Assembly: GCA_963680875.1 (NCBI GenBank)
Contig: OY804590.1
Location: 17,606,886-17,670,885, forward strand
DNA: 64,000 bases
Reading direction: 5' to 3'
Source: Bathymodiolus brooksi
Lineage: Eukaryota; Mollusca; Bivalvia; Mytilida; Modiolidae
Shown: piece after piece, positions 10,355-21,078 of the stretch
Numbering within the stretch: position 1 is the stretch's first letter
Layout of the letters: each line of letters begins with the position of its first letter
The notes under the pieces: generated by a model
Seen by the model: the letters and a program-made list of their open reading frames with translations, nothing else
What the model was told of the DNA's origin: nothing
Databases searched by the model: none
Translations under genes and position numbers: made by a program

Positions 10355-13300
10355 ATGAGTCTTAATATCGGCTATGATTCTCACTCTGATACCTTTCATG
10401 ATATCTTAATTACTAACTTACGATGTTCCTTCCTATTTGCTTCACTTTTAATCCTTCAAAGTCTAAATCCAAAAGTTAATGTTGCCTTCATCCTTTTTGT
10501 TCTACATTTTTTATTACTGGTTGGCAATATTGAATCCAATCCTGGACCCGAGTCTGCTTACATTTCGAGTACATCGCTGAGTGCGGTAGATATTTTGTCT
10601 GATAAATCCATATCCATATGCAATATCAATATTAGAAGTATAAGAAATAGAATACATTTTCTCCAAAATTTTGTTGATGAATTCGATATTATTGTTTTAA
10701 CTGAAACACATCTTGACAACAGCATTGAAAATAGAGATATCGAACTCGATTCATTTGATAAAAATCCTCAACGAAAAGATCGTACTAATTCTGGTGGCGG
10801 GTTACTTATTTACTCAAAGGAAGACATCGGCATTTGCAGGAAACACGAACTTAAAAATGAGATAGATGAAACGATTTGGGCTGAAGTTCATGCCAAATGT
10901 CACTCTTTTCTTTGTGTAATACATATCGACCTGAATGGACCGACTCTGAATATTGGGCACGCTTAAATCATGCTATAGGTTTAGCATATCAAGTCAACGA
11001 AAATATTGTGATCTCTGGAGATCTGAACTCTGACCTTATGTCTTTAAACAATAACAAATTGATTGATATGATGAGGCTTTTTAACTTTAAAAATGTAATA
11101 GAGAAACCAACAAGGGTAACAAATCATAGTAGAACATTATTAGATCCCATTATAGTAAGTGACACAATTAATTATGTATTTTCTGATGTTTTTAAATTAC
11201 CTGATAATATTAGTGATCATGATGCCTCAGTCGTAATTCTTCAATGTTCCAAAAATATCTCACGATCATTTAAAAGAGAAATTTGGCAGTATCAAAAAAT
11301 TGATTACGAAAAGTTTGAAGAAAAATTGAATGAAATTAACTGGAATGAAAAACTTGACCAATTGAATGACGTTGATGAAATGTGCGAACAATTTACAAAG
11401 TGTTTCCTAAAAATAGCACAGGAATGTATCTCGACAAAAATAATAACTATTCGGAATAATGATAGGCCGTGGTTTAACAACGAAATACGAAAAGAAATTC
11501 GCATAAGGGACCTATTTAGAAAAACTGTTTTGAAATTACAAAGGGAAAGGGATATTGAACTATATAAAAAACAGGGAAATAAAGTAAATAACATGAAAAA
11601 AATTTTGAAAATAATTTAGATCACATTCTTTTAGAAAACTCGTCCAATCCAAAAACATACTGGAAAATTATGAAAATGCTTATCAAATCAAATAAGGGAA
11701 ACAACTGTATTCCTCCTCTTAGAAACTCTATAAATGATGAAAACCTCGACGATATTGTGTATGGAGATGAAGACAAGTGTGATTTATTAAATAAATACTT
11801 TAGTCTTATATCGAAGTTGGAGGAGGAGAACGTGCCTCTTCCAGACTTTGATATAAAAACTAATAATGTAATAAATGAGATTGTTGTAACCATAAGTGAA
11901 ATTGTAGATATTTTAAAAATTATTGATCCATACAAAGCTTCTGGACCTGACAAAATTAGTCACAAAATGTTAAAAATTTCCCCTGAAAAGATAGCTATCC
12001 CACTACAAATTATTTTTAACAAATCTCTCCGCCAATGTAAATATCCCTCTAGTTGGAAAAATGCGCATGTCATAGCGATTTTTAAAAAAGGTGATACATC
12101 TTTACCTTCTAATTACCGCCCAATATCACTGATTAGCTGTGTCGGAAAAGTAATGGAAAGGATTATATACAAACACGTATATAACCATTTAGTACAAAAC
12201 AAGCTTATCTACCAGTACCAATCTGGTTTTTTGCCTAAGCATTCCTCAGTCCACCAATTAATAGAACTATATAATACTATCTTAAACTCTCTTGAAAAAA
12301 AAGAACTATGTTGCTTCCTTTTCTGTGATTTCTCAAAGGCTTTCGATAAAGTTTGGCACAAAGGTTTGATACATAAAATGAATTGTTATGGAATAAAAGG
12401 GAATTTATTAAAATGGTTTGAAAATTATTTATATTGTAGACACCAAAAAGTAGTAAACAGAGATTCGTCGTCCTCATATGTGTCTGTGTCTGCTGGGGTC
12501 CTCCAAGGGTCTGTCCTTGGATCTCTGTTATTTCTGGTTTACATTAATGATATTGGTGATAAGCTTCTTTTCTTAAGCCGTTTGTTTGCTGATGATACTT
12601 CCCTTGGCTATGCAAGCCAAGATGAAGATCAAATAAAATATGTCATAAATCATGATCTACATGAACTTGGTGACTGGTCAAATAGATGATTGATGTCTTT
12701 CAACCCAGACAAAACTGAAATCATGCTTTTTAAAAATGTAGAAAACTCAACAAATTTTTATTTTTATTTTGATGGAAAATTAATTCCACTTACATCAGAC
12801 CATAAACAATTGGGGATAACATTTAGCGAGGAAGCAAAATGGAATAAACATGTAGAAAATTTAATAAAAAGTGTCTCTAAACACATATGTGTTTTGCGTA
12901 AATTGAAATATAAATTAAATATAAAAAATTTAGAGAAATTATACTTAATTTACATTCGACCAATATTTGAGTATGCATGTGAGGTCTGGGACAACTGTGG
13001 TGTCTCTAATTCGTGCAAATTGGAGAGGCTACATAGTTGGAGGCAGCTAGAATTATCACCGGACTTCCAATCTTTACCAACACAGAATATCTATATAGAG
13101 AAACTGGCTGGGAGAGATTGGAAGAAAGAAGAACTAGGAGAAAGCTCCAATTATTATATAATATCCAAAACGGTAGCACACCCTCTTATTTACTCGATCT
13201 TATTCCCCCAACAATCCAAAGTACGACTATTTATCCCCTTCGAAATGGCAACGATATTATTGTTCCATTCTGTAGACTATCTTTAACTAGAGATTCTTTC

Positions 13301-13759
13301 GTCTCAGCTACAGTAAGGGAATGGAATAACCTTAATCTTTCAGTGCGTAATCTTGACACACTATCTAAATTTAAAAAGGCAATCCGCAGTTCAATCTCAA
13401 TGTCAATTCCGAGACACTATTCTTATGGTCCTAGAAAACTAAATATAATTATAACACAGCTCCGCTGCAATGTATCCTTCTTGAATTACGATTTATGTAA
13501 AGTAAGAATTTTATCAAATGCTTCCTGTAACTGTGGTGCACCATGTGAAAATTCTCACCATTTCTTTTTTGATTGTGATAAATATACAGATAATAGGGAA
13601 ATAATATATAATAGTCTTAACTGGCTACCTTCTAACATTAATATTGATGTAAATCTACTGACAAAAGGAAGTGATCTCCTAACATATGAAGAAAATATAA
13701 CCATTTTTAAACATGCTTTTAAATATATTAAAGACTCCAAAAGATTTACAATTGTCTAA
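10355..13759 (+). pseudogene. LINE endonuclease/reverse-transcriptase polyprotein
   Basis: The ATG at 10355 opens a hydrophobic N-terminus (residues about 22-56) ending in GNIESNPGP. An endonuclease/exonuclease/phosphatase domain follows, with catalytic signatures NIRS (residues 92-95), TETHLD, ISGDLNSD (11011-11034) and SDHD (11212-11223). The reverse transcriptase carries YRPISLIS, CDFSKAFDKVWH, GVLQGSVLGSLLF and FADD (12585-12596). A Cys/His cluster, CNCGAPCENSHHFFFDC, lies near 13526-13576, and the stop is at 13759. Four lesions break the roughly 1,130-codon frame: a one-base shift near 10915, another in an A-run near 11592-11600, a TGA at 12687-12689 where the family has Trp, and a shift near 13031-13037. 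An intact relative would nick target DNA and copy its RNA there. This copy cannot make the full protein. Confidence 0.9.
10523..10549 (+). other. 2A-like ribosome-skipping motif in LINE
   Basis: Encodes GNIESNPGP after a hydrophobic run rich in Leu, Val and Phe. 2A peptides follow D(V/I)ExNPG|P and let the ribosome skip one peptide bond between Gly and Pro. Such motifs are known at the N-terminus of some APE-type LINEs of sea urchins and molluscs. Here the usual Asp is Asn; every other core residue is present. Activity is uncertain. Confidence 0.7.
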
Positions 13760-14046
13760 ATGATCTAAAGAACCAACACACATCTCCAAAAGTATTTATT
13801 CTCTTTTCTTTTTTGTTTATTTTTTTTTTTCGTATATTGTCTAAACTTATGTTTTGTATATAGTCATTCTTTGTATATTTAACTCTATGCTATTATATAC
13901 ATATTATATCATTTCATTGCGCATGCTAATCCATATTGTAAATTATTGTATTCGGGGGAAAACTTCATAAGTTGGAAAAACTTGTGTCCGATCCCTATTT
14001 GTTATATTTAGCAAATAAAAATATGTTTAAACTAAAAAAAAAAAAA

Positions 14047-14055
14047 TCCCGGTGG
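14047..14055. repeat. Target-site duplication, 3' copy
   Basis: Exact repeat of 9928-9936 immediately after the A13 tail of the LINE. Confidence 0.85.
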
Positions 14056-14165
14056 TGAACTCAATTGTACCGAATGGTTAGGCAGGCCCTATTATAATAG
14101 TGCCACCCGGTGTATTCTTCTAGTTATAAATCCCGTGTTTTTGGTTCAATATCCAGAAAATACCT
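14056..14165 (-). mobile_element. Penelope-like tail, proximal half, split by LINE
   Basis: Continues the antisense tail interrupted at 9936: tgaactcaattgtaccgaat, ggttaggcaggccc and agtgccacccggtg. These correspond to the gaactcaggtgctccggaag, cagttcctg and gtggcacccgt landmarks of other copies. Confidence 0.65.
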
Positions 14166-14804
14166 TACTTGCATGTCCGTATAATATCTGTAAGAAAGAT
14201 GGTTTCAGCCCATAATATCACTTTAATCCCGCCACCTTTTGTGAAGTATCTGTTCCATGTCATGACAGTGCATTGTCTTGGACAAATGTATTTGTTTTTA
14301 TGTGTCTTAATATTGCATCTGTTTCTACAAATTTTCGATTGGATTACGGAATTGTTATGGTGTGGTATTTTTGTTTTATTTCATTTTAATCTAGAAATGG
14401 TTTACTAAATTTGATTTCGATCTGACTTTTTCTTTCCGTGATCAAATTACTACTTGTCGTTTTTAACAGATTCTCCTCATTTATCTGGAATCAAATTGTA
14501 TATACCTCACAGAAATAAGGTCAAAGACACAAAAAATTGATGATTTCATCATATAGTTGTATAAAATCTTTCTCGTTATCACACAAGTATTTCCCTGTTA
14601 AGATAACTAACTGATCCTAATTAATATCATTCATCGTTCATTAGAGCTCAGAAGGAATTATTGTGTCTACTTATAACAGTCACACAATCATTCCTTACTA
14701 AATTACCACATATGACTTCTAAGATATGTGGGCGAAAGTATGTCTAACCTAGTAGGAACAGAATGGAAGATATAATGGCATATAGACAACCATATGCACT
14801 AGAC
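14166..14804. other. Intergenic, no convincing gene
   Basis: A 79-codon open frame at 14169-14408 (+) has hydrophobic stretches but no family signature, no splice context and a dispersed-repeat neighbourhood. I do not call it a gene. Confidence 0.4.
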
Positions 14805-14865
14805 GTCACGATATAGCTGAAAACTGCTAAAGTTGGCGCTAAACACCATTCAATCAATCAGTCTT
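14805..14865 (+). mobile_element. SINE 3' end fragment
   Basis: cacgatatagctgaaaactg, ctaaagttggcgctaaacac and a caatcaatca tail. Only the conserved molluscan-type SINE 3' end is left. Confidence 0.75.
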
Positions 14866-14989
14866 ACGTACTAATCTAGATATCTACAAGTGTTCCCTTT
14901 CTTGTTGCACACCGATATTTGTTACTTGTTGTGTTGATTTTATTTCTAAGATTACTCATCGCTAAATGTTTCAATTTGCTTGGTACTAG

Positions 14990-15037
14990 TTTATGGTGTT
15001 TAACGCCACTTTCAGTAACATTTCAGTTATATCGTGG
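14990..15037 (-). mobile_element. SINE 3' end fragment
   Basis: tggtgtttaacgccactttc followed by agtaacatttcagttatatc and gtgg, the reverse complement of the SINE end. It abuts a Penelope-like fragment that begins at about 15040. Confidence 0.75.
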
Positions 15038-15039
15038 TT

Positions 15040-15413
15040 AAGTTGAAGTCATCACTCAGAAAGTGTTACGGTCGTCACCATGACTTGTTTGACCGCTATG
15101 GAATATCTGTGTCACAAATGACCACGGAGATGTTCCATTTGTCGGAAGCACTTCCCGTTCTTTCTTCATGCATGACTTATCACCGGGTGTGTAACTAGAT
15201 TAACATGACGGGTGCCACTAGTAGAGAGGAACTGCTAACCCTTCCGGAACACCACCTGTTTTAGTGGGGTTCGTATTACTCGATCTTTAATTTTATGTGT
15301 ATGTTTTGTAGATCGTTGTTTGTCTTTTTGTGCTTTTCCTTTTGGCCATTGTGTTGTATCTTCTTCTTCGATTTACGGATTCTCATTACCCCTATGGTAT
15401 CTTCAAACTCTTC
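15040..15413 (+). mobile_element. Penelope-like element 3' fragment with coding end
   Basis: Retains the last coding residues in one open frame: RHHDLFDRYGISVSQMTTEM (from 15073), then MFHLSEALPVLSS and a stop near 15197. The subfamily-B tail follows: gggtgccactagtagagagg, aactgctaacccttccggaa, gttttagtggggttcg, tgtatgttttgtagatcgtt, ccattgtgttgtat and cttcaaactcttct. It shows directly that the dispersed tail belongs 3' of this reverse transcriptase. The tail ends where the next SINE begins. Confidence 0.8.
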
Positions 15414-15414
15414 T

Positions 15415-15612
15415 TTTTGGTGGAGGAAACGTGAGTATCCGGAGAAAACCACAGACCTGTCGCAAATCACTGACAAACTTTATCACATAATGTTGTATCG
15501 AGTACATCTCGCCATGAACGGGGTTCGAACTCACACCTTTAGTGGTGATAGGCACATATTGCACACGCAGTTGTAAATCCAACTACCATGTGATCACGAC
15601 CACGACAGCGCC
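15415..15612 (-). mobile_element. tRNA-derived SINE, minus, 3' end missing
   Basis: The reverse complement carries the head, a TGGTAGTTGG A-box-like motif, a good B box (gtgtgagttcgaaccccg), gataaagtttgtcagtga and the ccggatactc body, up to cctcc. The canonical 3' end is absent where it meets the retroelement tail. Confidence 0.8.
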
Positions 15613-15639
15613 ACTATTAGAAATAGTTTAATTGAACTT

Positions 15640-15815
15640 CCAGAAGCAAATGAAGAAACATCCCCCGTTTTAGTGGGGTTCGTGTTACTCGATCTTTAGC
15701 TTTATATGTATGCTTTGTAGATTGCTGTTTGTCATGTTGTCCTTTTTCTTTTGGCAATTGTGTTGTCTGTTCTTCTCTGATTACCCCTTTGGTATATTCA
15801 AACTTTTCTTGAGTT
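15640..15815 (+). mobile_element. Penelope-like element 3' tail, subfamily B
   Basis: cccccgttttagtggggttc, gtgttactcgatctttagct, tttgtagattgctgtttgtc, ttgtgttgtctgttc and ctgattacccctttggtata. Its head (aactgctta to ttcaccc) is diverged. Confidence 0.75.
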
Positions 15816-16261
15816 CTTCGCATGTTTTTTTCTATTTTCACCCGAGCCCATTATTTATTTGAAAAATTATATCCGAGTAGAAAAAAATCTTGTTTCTCGA
15901 AAGAGGAGTGAAATATGTCTTTTATCGTAACGTATCGCTTGAAGACAGCAGAGCTAAGTAATGCAGGTATTCTTTTGATTTCGTTTCAGGTTACCCCAGG
16001 ATAATTTGACTTTATGTATGACGGCCAACATGGGACAACAAGAGTATGTATTTGCTACAGTACACGTAATCATGTTGTCGTGTTGATATTTTATTTAATT
16101 ATTTCATATTCTTACATAAAAGAGTGACGACCTTCACCTCACAAAACTAGTTTAGATGTATACATAAAACGATATTATATTATACCAAAACGAATGTTTA
16201 ATTAACAATATGATGATAAACATGTTTACAGCTTACAACTGTATGTTATTGCACTATGAAT
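15816..16261. other. Intergenic, nothing recognised
   Basis: AT-rich, no coding or repeat assignment. Confidence 0.45.
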
Positions 16262-16432
16262 AAACACATAGATGTCTTATGTTGTGCCCACGACGCATTT
16301 CTGGAATAACTTTCATCAGGTACGTTCAAGGTCAAGCAGTGGAAAGATAAATAGTTTAACTCGTTTTGTGGAAGAACACAGGAGTGGATAAACTGGATAG
16401 CTAGAATTGGCCATGGTCACCTAGACCTGAGG
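16262..16432 (-). repeat. Dispersed repeat D
   Basis: Landmarks gcccacgacgcatttctgga, ataactttcatcaggtacgt, caaggtcaagcagtggaaag and gacctgagggaggag. Related copies lie at 17955, 29985, 33615, 51300, 51655 and 61245. Several copies sit next to Penelope-like sequence, so it may be an element end, but this is not shown. The strand is arbitrary. Confidence 0.6.
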
Positions 16433-16800
16433 GAGGAGAAAGGTTTGAAGATACCAACGGGGGTAATCCGAGGCCGTAGATCGAAGACTGACAGACAATG
16501 TAATGGACAACCGAAAAAGAACAAAAGGACAGACAACGATCTACAAAACATTACACAGAAAACTAAAGATCGAACAACACGAACCCCACTAATAACTGGG
16601 TTGAATTCAGGGGATCCATAAGGGAAAGTAGTTCCTGTACCACATGTGGCACCCGTTGTGATACTTTTGTTACAACCTGGTGATAAGTCATGAATGAGGA
16701 AAGGATTGTGATTACGGAGAACCTTCGTTACATCACATAGGAAGAATAGTTTAATCAGTGATAAACAACAAGTCAAACAATATCAACAAAACGAACAACC
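16433..16800 (-). mobile_element. Penelope-like element 3' fragment
   Basis: Minus-strand tail: gataccaacgggggtaatcc, gatctacaaaacattacaca, cgaaccccactaataactgg, gttcctgtaccacatgtggc and acccgttgtgatac. Upstream on the minus strand a short coding remnant (NPFLIHDLSPG) is visible near 16676-16708. Distal to this the match fades. Confidence 0.75.
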
Positions 16801-17489
16801 AACTCTCGCCTCATATAATTGCGCACAAAAAAGAGCACGCTGGAAATCCAAATTCTGGTGTGTTACCGGCACAACGTGTGGTGGGGTTATACCCACCAAC
16901 CCTCTCATTTATTCATTTTATCTAAGATTTGTCTTTTATAATAATGCCATGTTTTCTCTGTATATGCCTTCCAACTTGTTGACACTGTATTCTGTACCAT
17001 CGTCAGCTAAAATGATCAGGGAATGAAAACTACTTTCCGCGTTGCGTCAAATAAAAAAGTTCATAAAAAAGATTGAATCTGGTTCAAATGAAGTTCAACA
17101 ACAATTTATCCTTCATTTGAATCGTTTTACATAAAGGGTTTTATTTGTGTATCATAGGAAGTGTAACTTGAAAGCATCCAGTCGGATGTTCTAAGAATTC
17201 TTCTTAATTTCAACCGGTAGATACAAGAAAGACGAACCATTTGCAGACGACGTAAAGCATTTTTATATTGATATCAAAATGTTGTTGTGAAATTACCGAA
17301 GCGAGGTAAACCATTCGGGTTTCCATTTGAAACAAAGATGGCGACCACGTAATAGTAAGGTTTCGTAGATAACGTCGAAGACGTATTATTAATGCATTCA
17401 AATGGTCACAGGAAAAGTGAGCATAAAGCATGAATCATTTACTTGATGATGGAATATAGTCTTACATTTTGAATGCAAAAGGCTAAGGA
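16801..17489. other. Intergenic, nothing recognised
   Basis: Unique-looking AT-rich sequence. The open frame on minus at 17210-17431 has no family signature. Confidence 0.4.
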
Positions 17490-17765
17490 ATGGTCATGTA
17501 TCACCGGGTTTGTATCTAGATTAACACGACAGGTGCCACTAGTGGAACAGGAACTGCTTACCCTTCCGGAACACCTGAGTTCACCCCCGGGTCTTAGTGG
17601 GGTTCGTGTTACTCGATCTTTGTGCTATATGTATGCTTTGTAGATCGTTGTTTGTCCTTTTGTACTTTTTCGTTTTGGTCATTGCGTTGTCTGTTCTTCT
17701 TCGATATAGGGATTCTGATTACCCCTTTGATATCATAAAACTCTTCTTCTCTTTTAAAATATTAG
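17490..17765 (+). mobile_element. Penelope-like element 3' tail, subfamily B
   Basis: One of the cleanest tails: tcaccgggtttgtatctaga, ttaacacgacaggtgccact, agtggaacaggaactgctta, cccttccggaacacctgagt, gtggggttcgtgttactcga, attgcgttgtctgttcttct and gattacccctttgatatc. The 65-codon frame across it is a by-product. Confidence 0.8.
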
Positions 17766-17954
17766 ATCATATTTTGGAACATTCGTTCATGTGACACATA
17801 TCATAGATATATAGCGACATCTTCCTTCTAACCCCATTGATACAATGAATTAATAATTATCTACAGATTATTACATTGCTACACATGGTATACATAATTG
17901 AATGCGGTTGCCTTCCTATTTACTTTTTTCCTGCAGACACACAAGCATGCATTA

Positions 17955-18060
17955 CAAAAGTGCAGATATCTAATTTCTGGAATAACCTTCATCAAATACG
18001 CTAAAAGTACCAAGCTTGGCAAGAGAACCAAAAGGGACTAAGCATGGTAGCCAATATCGA
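17955..18060 (-). repeat. Dispersed repeat D, diverged
   Basis: atttctggaataaccttcat, caaatacgctaaaagtacca and cgacctgagggatgaaa match the D copy at 16262-16432. Confidence 0.55.
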
Positions 18061-18369
18061 CCTGAGGGATGAAAACCTTCGTTTTAAATAATAATTGCAT
18101 TAGTTAGGATCTGTAATTTTAATACTAAATAAATAATATTTATCTTTATAACGTATAATCATCATAGTAAGCTTTCTTGTCTATTTTTACAATTAGATGA
18201 TGAAGTATACTCATTTGATAACACCAGAATACATTACGACATTTCCGGTGCCATTTAAAAAAAATGATTTGGATATGTTTGTATGAATATTTTTATTCAT
18301 GAACAATAAATGCCAAATAAAATATACCTGGAGGACGGGTTTTTAAGGTCGTTGAGATTGATTTATCAA
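18061..18369. other. Intergenic, nothing recognised
   Basis: AT-rich, no feature seen. Confidence 0.4.
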
Positions 18370-18432
18370 TTGATCTTTAATGCCACCTTTAGCAGTATTT
18401 CAGCTATATTATAGCGTAGGTAGTTGAGTTCT
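18370..18432 (-). mobile_element. SINE 3' end fragment
   Basis: gatctttaatgccaccttta then gcagtatttcagctatatta is the reverse complement of the SINE end. Confidence 0.65.
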
Positions 18433-18598
18433 AAGCCACATACCTAATAACACTGACGTCTGATAGGTCATGTTTTCTAGGCACCTACCATATGTACATG
18501 TAGTAAGTGTCACCGGTCAGTTTGTTAAATCTATCCGGACCTCATCCCAATAAGTACTTTGTATATAGTCATGACATAGCTAAAACATGCTAAAATCC

Positions 18599-18902
18599 TC
18601 TAATATCTGTCAGTCAATAAAACATTAGAATGACGGTCTAATATCTGTCAGTCAATAAAACATCAGAGTGACGGCTTAATATATGTCAGTCAATAAAACA
18701 TTAGAATGACGGTCTAATATCTGTCAGTCAATAAAACATTAGAATGACAGTCTAATATCTGTCAGTCAATAAAACATTAGAATGACGGTCTAATATCTGT
18801 CAGTCAATAAAACATTAGAATGACAGTCTAATATCTGTCAGTCAATAAAACATTAGAATGACGGTCTAATATCTGTCAGTCAATAAAACATTAGAATGAC
18901 GG
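18599..18902. repeat. 38-bp minisatellite, 8 copies
   Basis: The unit is taatatctgtcagtcaataa followed by aacattagaatgacggtc. Eight nearly identical copies fill 304 bp exactly. Differences are single bases, such as gacggtc or gacagtc and one atatatg, so the array is young. Each unit contains AATAAA and two TGTCAGTCA-type half repeats. It ends 310 bp before the GPCR start codon. Confidence 0.95.
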
Positions 18903-19211
18903 ATTAATTGATTATTGTTTGATGTCAAGTGAGCATTTCAACCTTATTTATGACGAGAGCAAATAGCATTACAATATTGAAAATATTACAATTGAAAAAC
19001 GGTCCAAGAAATTACATATGCAAATTCACATTATGAAAACTACAATCATCAAGTGTCTCATATATTATAGTTCAATTAGCTTTAATTTGTGTCACACATA
19101 CGTATGGAGTCGAGTCTGTAATTTAAACTTTAAATTTAAGAATGTTACATTATTGCCCTTGGTATGCACTAGTAATTTAATGTCTATTTTAGACTTGCTT
19201 TATTGGAGGAA

Positions 19212-20453
19212 ATGGTAAGCGAGGAGAAGACAGGATTAGAACTACACCAGGACTATCCTGCTATAGTTGTGGTAATATGCATGCTGGCGTTATTCAGTGT
19301 TGCAGGAACAATAGGAAATGCCTTAGTTATCTATGTTTATGCCAGGAAGACAGAAAAGTCAACAACAACGATTTTTATTCTAACATTGGCTGGTACTGAC
19401 TTTTTCACTTGTCTTGTAATTATACCTTATACGATAGTGGTTGAGTACGTTTCAAAACGAATCCAATATGACAGTGCCTGCAAGATATACCAGTTCTTAA
19501 TAACTTCTAATATACCATTCTCAGCCTTCATTATGGTAGTTATAGCATGTGATCGTTATCTTAAGATATGTCGTCCTTGGAATAATACTCTTGACAACAA
19601 AATGGCTAAAAGGACGATTATTTTTCTGTTAATATTTGCTGCTGTTTTGGGAATTATTACTGCTCTTGTTCATGGAGTTCCCGCCGAACATGTAAATAGT
19701 AAGGAATTTCCAGCAAACAATGACACACTTGCTAGTTCTAATTCATTAAATGTGTCATTTAATGAACACTTTAACTTCCGTAACAATAAACTAAAGTCAA
19801 CGACGTTTACACCTGCTAACGTTAACGACAACAGATCTGTTGATGGTGATACCAACTCGACGTTTAAAATGACATCTATAAATAATATTTATCGAGGGTT
19901 TTGCATACCAAACGACATATATATCAGTCTTCAAGTTCGAAGTGTTTTCCAGAAATTTTATGCGTCACTGTTTCTTATATCATTTATTTTGGTTGTTATT
20001 TTGTATAGCCTTATTTTTCGTTCTTTGGCTGTTCGGCGGGCACGGAAAGCTAAGAAGAAGCTCATTAGTAGTGGTGGACAAAGTACATCAAATCACACTC
20101 TTACAACACACACATGCGCAGTGACAACAAAACTGACAATGGCCGAAAATGGAGTAGTGGAGACTGTGGAGATGCAACAGGAACCCCAGAAAAGTATACG
20201 CCCAAAAAGATCTAAATCTGTGAAAGAAAAACAGAGATCTGCTAATATAAAAACAGCAGGCATTTTATTTATAGTAACAATCGTTTTTATTATTGCGTTT
20301 TTACCGGCATGGTTAATGGCGATGCGTGCCCTTGCTGGAAATATTATCTTGTTTTATATGCACTTTAGCTATAATGTAGCCAACCCTATCATCTATGCCT
20401 TCTTCAACCAGAACTTTAGAAAGGAAATGAAAGATGTTTTAGGCTGTAGATAA
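19212..20453 (+). CDS. Class A (rhodopsin-like) GPCR, orphan
   Basis: A 413-residue seven-helix receptor encoded without introns. I chose the ATG at 19212 (gaaATGg, good initiation context); an upstream in-frame TTG is not a credible start. TM1 (about 17-43) has GN at 35-36, TM2 has LAGTD with Asp63, and TM3 starts at Cys90 and ends in DRY (114-116). TM4 is 133-157. The extracellular loop 2 is unusually long (158-238), with four N-glycosylation sequons (N170, N180, N207, N215) and the partner Cys231. TM5 is 247-271, a basic intracellular loop 3 spans 272-346, TM6 is 347-371, and TM7 has NPIIY (391-395). Cys412 may be palmitoylated. The TM6 CWxP motif is AFLP, so the usual toggle Trp is Phe363, and TM4 lacks its common Trp. 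Such receptors sense peptides or amines and signal through G proteins at the plasma membrane. The ligand is not identifiable. Confidence 0.92.
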   Translation: MVSEEKTGLELHQDYPAIVVVICMLALFSVAGTIGNALVIYVYARKTEKSTTTIFILTLAGTDFFTCLVIIPYTIVVEYVSKRIQYDSACKIYQFLITSNIPFSAFIMVVIACDRYLKICRPWNNTLDNKMAKRTIIFLLIFAAVLGIITALVHGVPAEHVNSKEFPANNDTLASSNSLNVSFNEHFNFRNNKLKSTTFTPANVNDNRSVDGDTNSTFKMTSINNIYRGFCIPNDIYISLQVRSVFQKFYASLFLISFILVVILYSLIFRSLAVRRARKAKKKLISSGGQSTSNHTLTTHTCAVTTKLTMAENGVVETVEMQQEPQKSIRPKRSKSVKEKQRSANIKTAGILFIVTIVFIIAFLPAWLMAMRALAGNIILFYMHFSYNVANPIIYAFFNQNFRKEMKDVLGCR

Positions 20454-21078
20454 TTAACTTCCGGTGAACCAACACTTTTATGTATAAAATTGAGATAAAA
20501 ATATGTCGTTTGCCTCCGTTCTAGAGAAAACGTTGTCAGACATTATTGATATGGCTGTATATATCAGAGCAATATGTTATAGTATTTTCTTAATACTTTG
20601 TTTTGCATTGGGGTATTTTTATTTAATATGCTATACATTACGCTTGTCTTAGACATATATATTTCTGACATGATATAGGTATGTTTTATTTTCATTTACA
20701 AATGGCAGAGAAGTAGATATTTGGATAAATTTGGGTGAAACATAAAAACACCTTTGTCATAAAAATATTTCTCTTTTGCACCTGCTGAGACGGAATGTTG
20801 ACAATTACATATTTTACATAATGTTGGCATGATTCATTGGAGACATCGGGTATTTTATAGCATTTCCAGTAATCGATGGATACAAACATTTTTAGATATT
20901 TAAAGAGGTGTTTATATTTTTTTTTTCTTTTTATATTGGTTCTATTAAAATGCATAATGATATGAAAGATGGTTACTAGATTAGCAGCTCTAGATCTACA
21001 ATACAACACAGGAATGAGACAATCAGTGGAACATTGTAGAGAAAGCCACATTTAAAATACTGACTGATGTTAACGATG
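20454..21078. other. GPCR 3' flank, intergenic
   Basis: AT-rich. No canonical AATAAA lies close behind the receptor stop, so the transcript end cannot be placed. The minus-strand open frame at 20692-21051 has no family signature. Confidence 0.45.

Larger units (their letters stand above)
9937..14046 (+). mobile_element. APE-type LINE, full-length, recently inserted
   Basis: A 4.1-kb non-LTR retrotransposon with a leader of about 418 nt, one long coding region (10355-13759), a 3' UTR of about 285 nt and a terminal run of 13 A (14034-14046). It is flanked by a 9-bp target-site duplication. The coding region has an apurinic endonuclease domain, a reverse transcriptase and a C-terminal Cys/His motif, in the order typical of CR1/L2/Rex1-type elements. 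There is no separate ORF1. The element lies in an antisense Penelope-like tail. Preserved duplication and poly(A), and only four disabling changes, suggest a young but inactive copy. Clade placement is inferred from layout, not from a tree. Confidence 0.9.

Noticed and set aside
15490..15612. tRNA gene on minus because of a good B box
   Set aside because: The A and B boxes belong to the SINE head; no cloverleaf or acceptor stem can be formed with confidence.
17597..17794. Hydrophobic 65-codon frame, and similar ones at 3043, 4808, 15295, 16417 and 53394
   Set aside because: All lie in the non-coding tail of Penelope-like elements; openness comes from T-rich composition.
19203..19211. Upstream TTG as the receptor start
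   Set aside because: Not a credible initiation codon in an animal gene; the ATG at 19212 has a good context.
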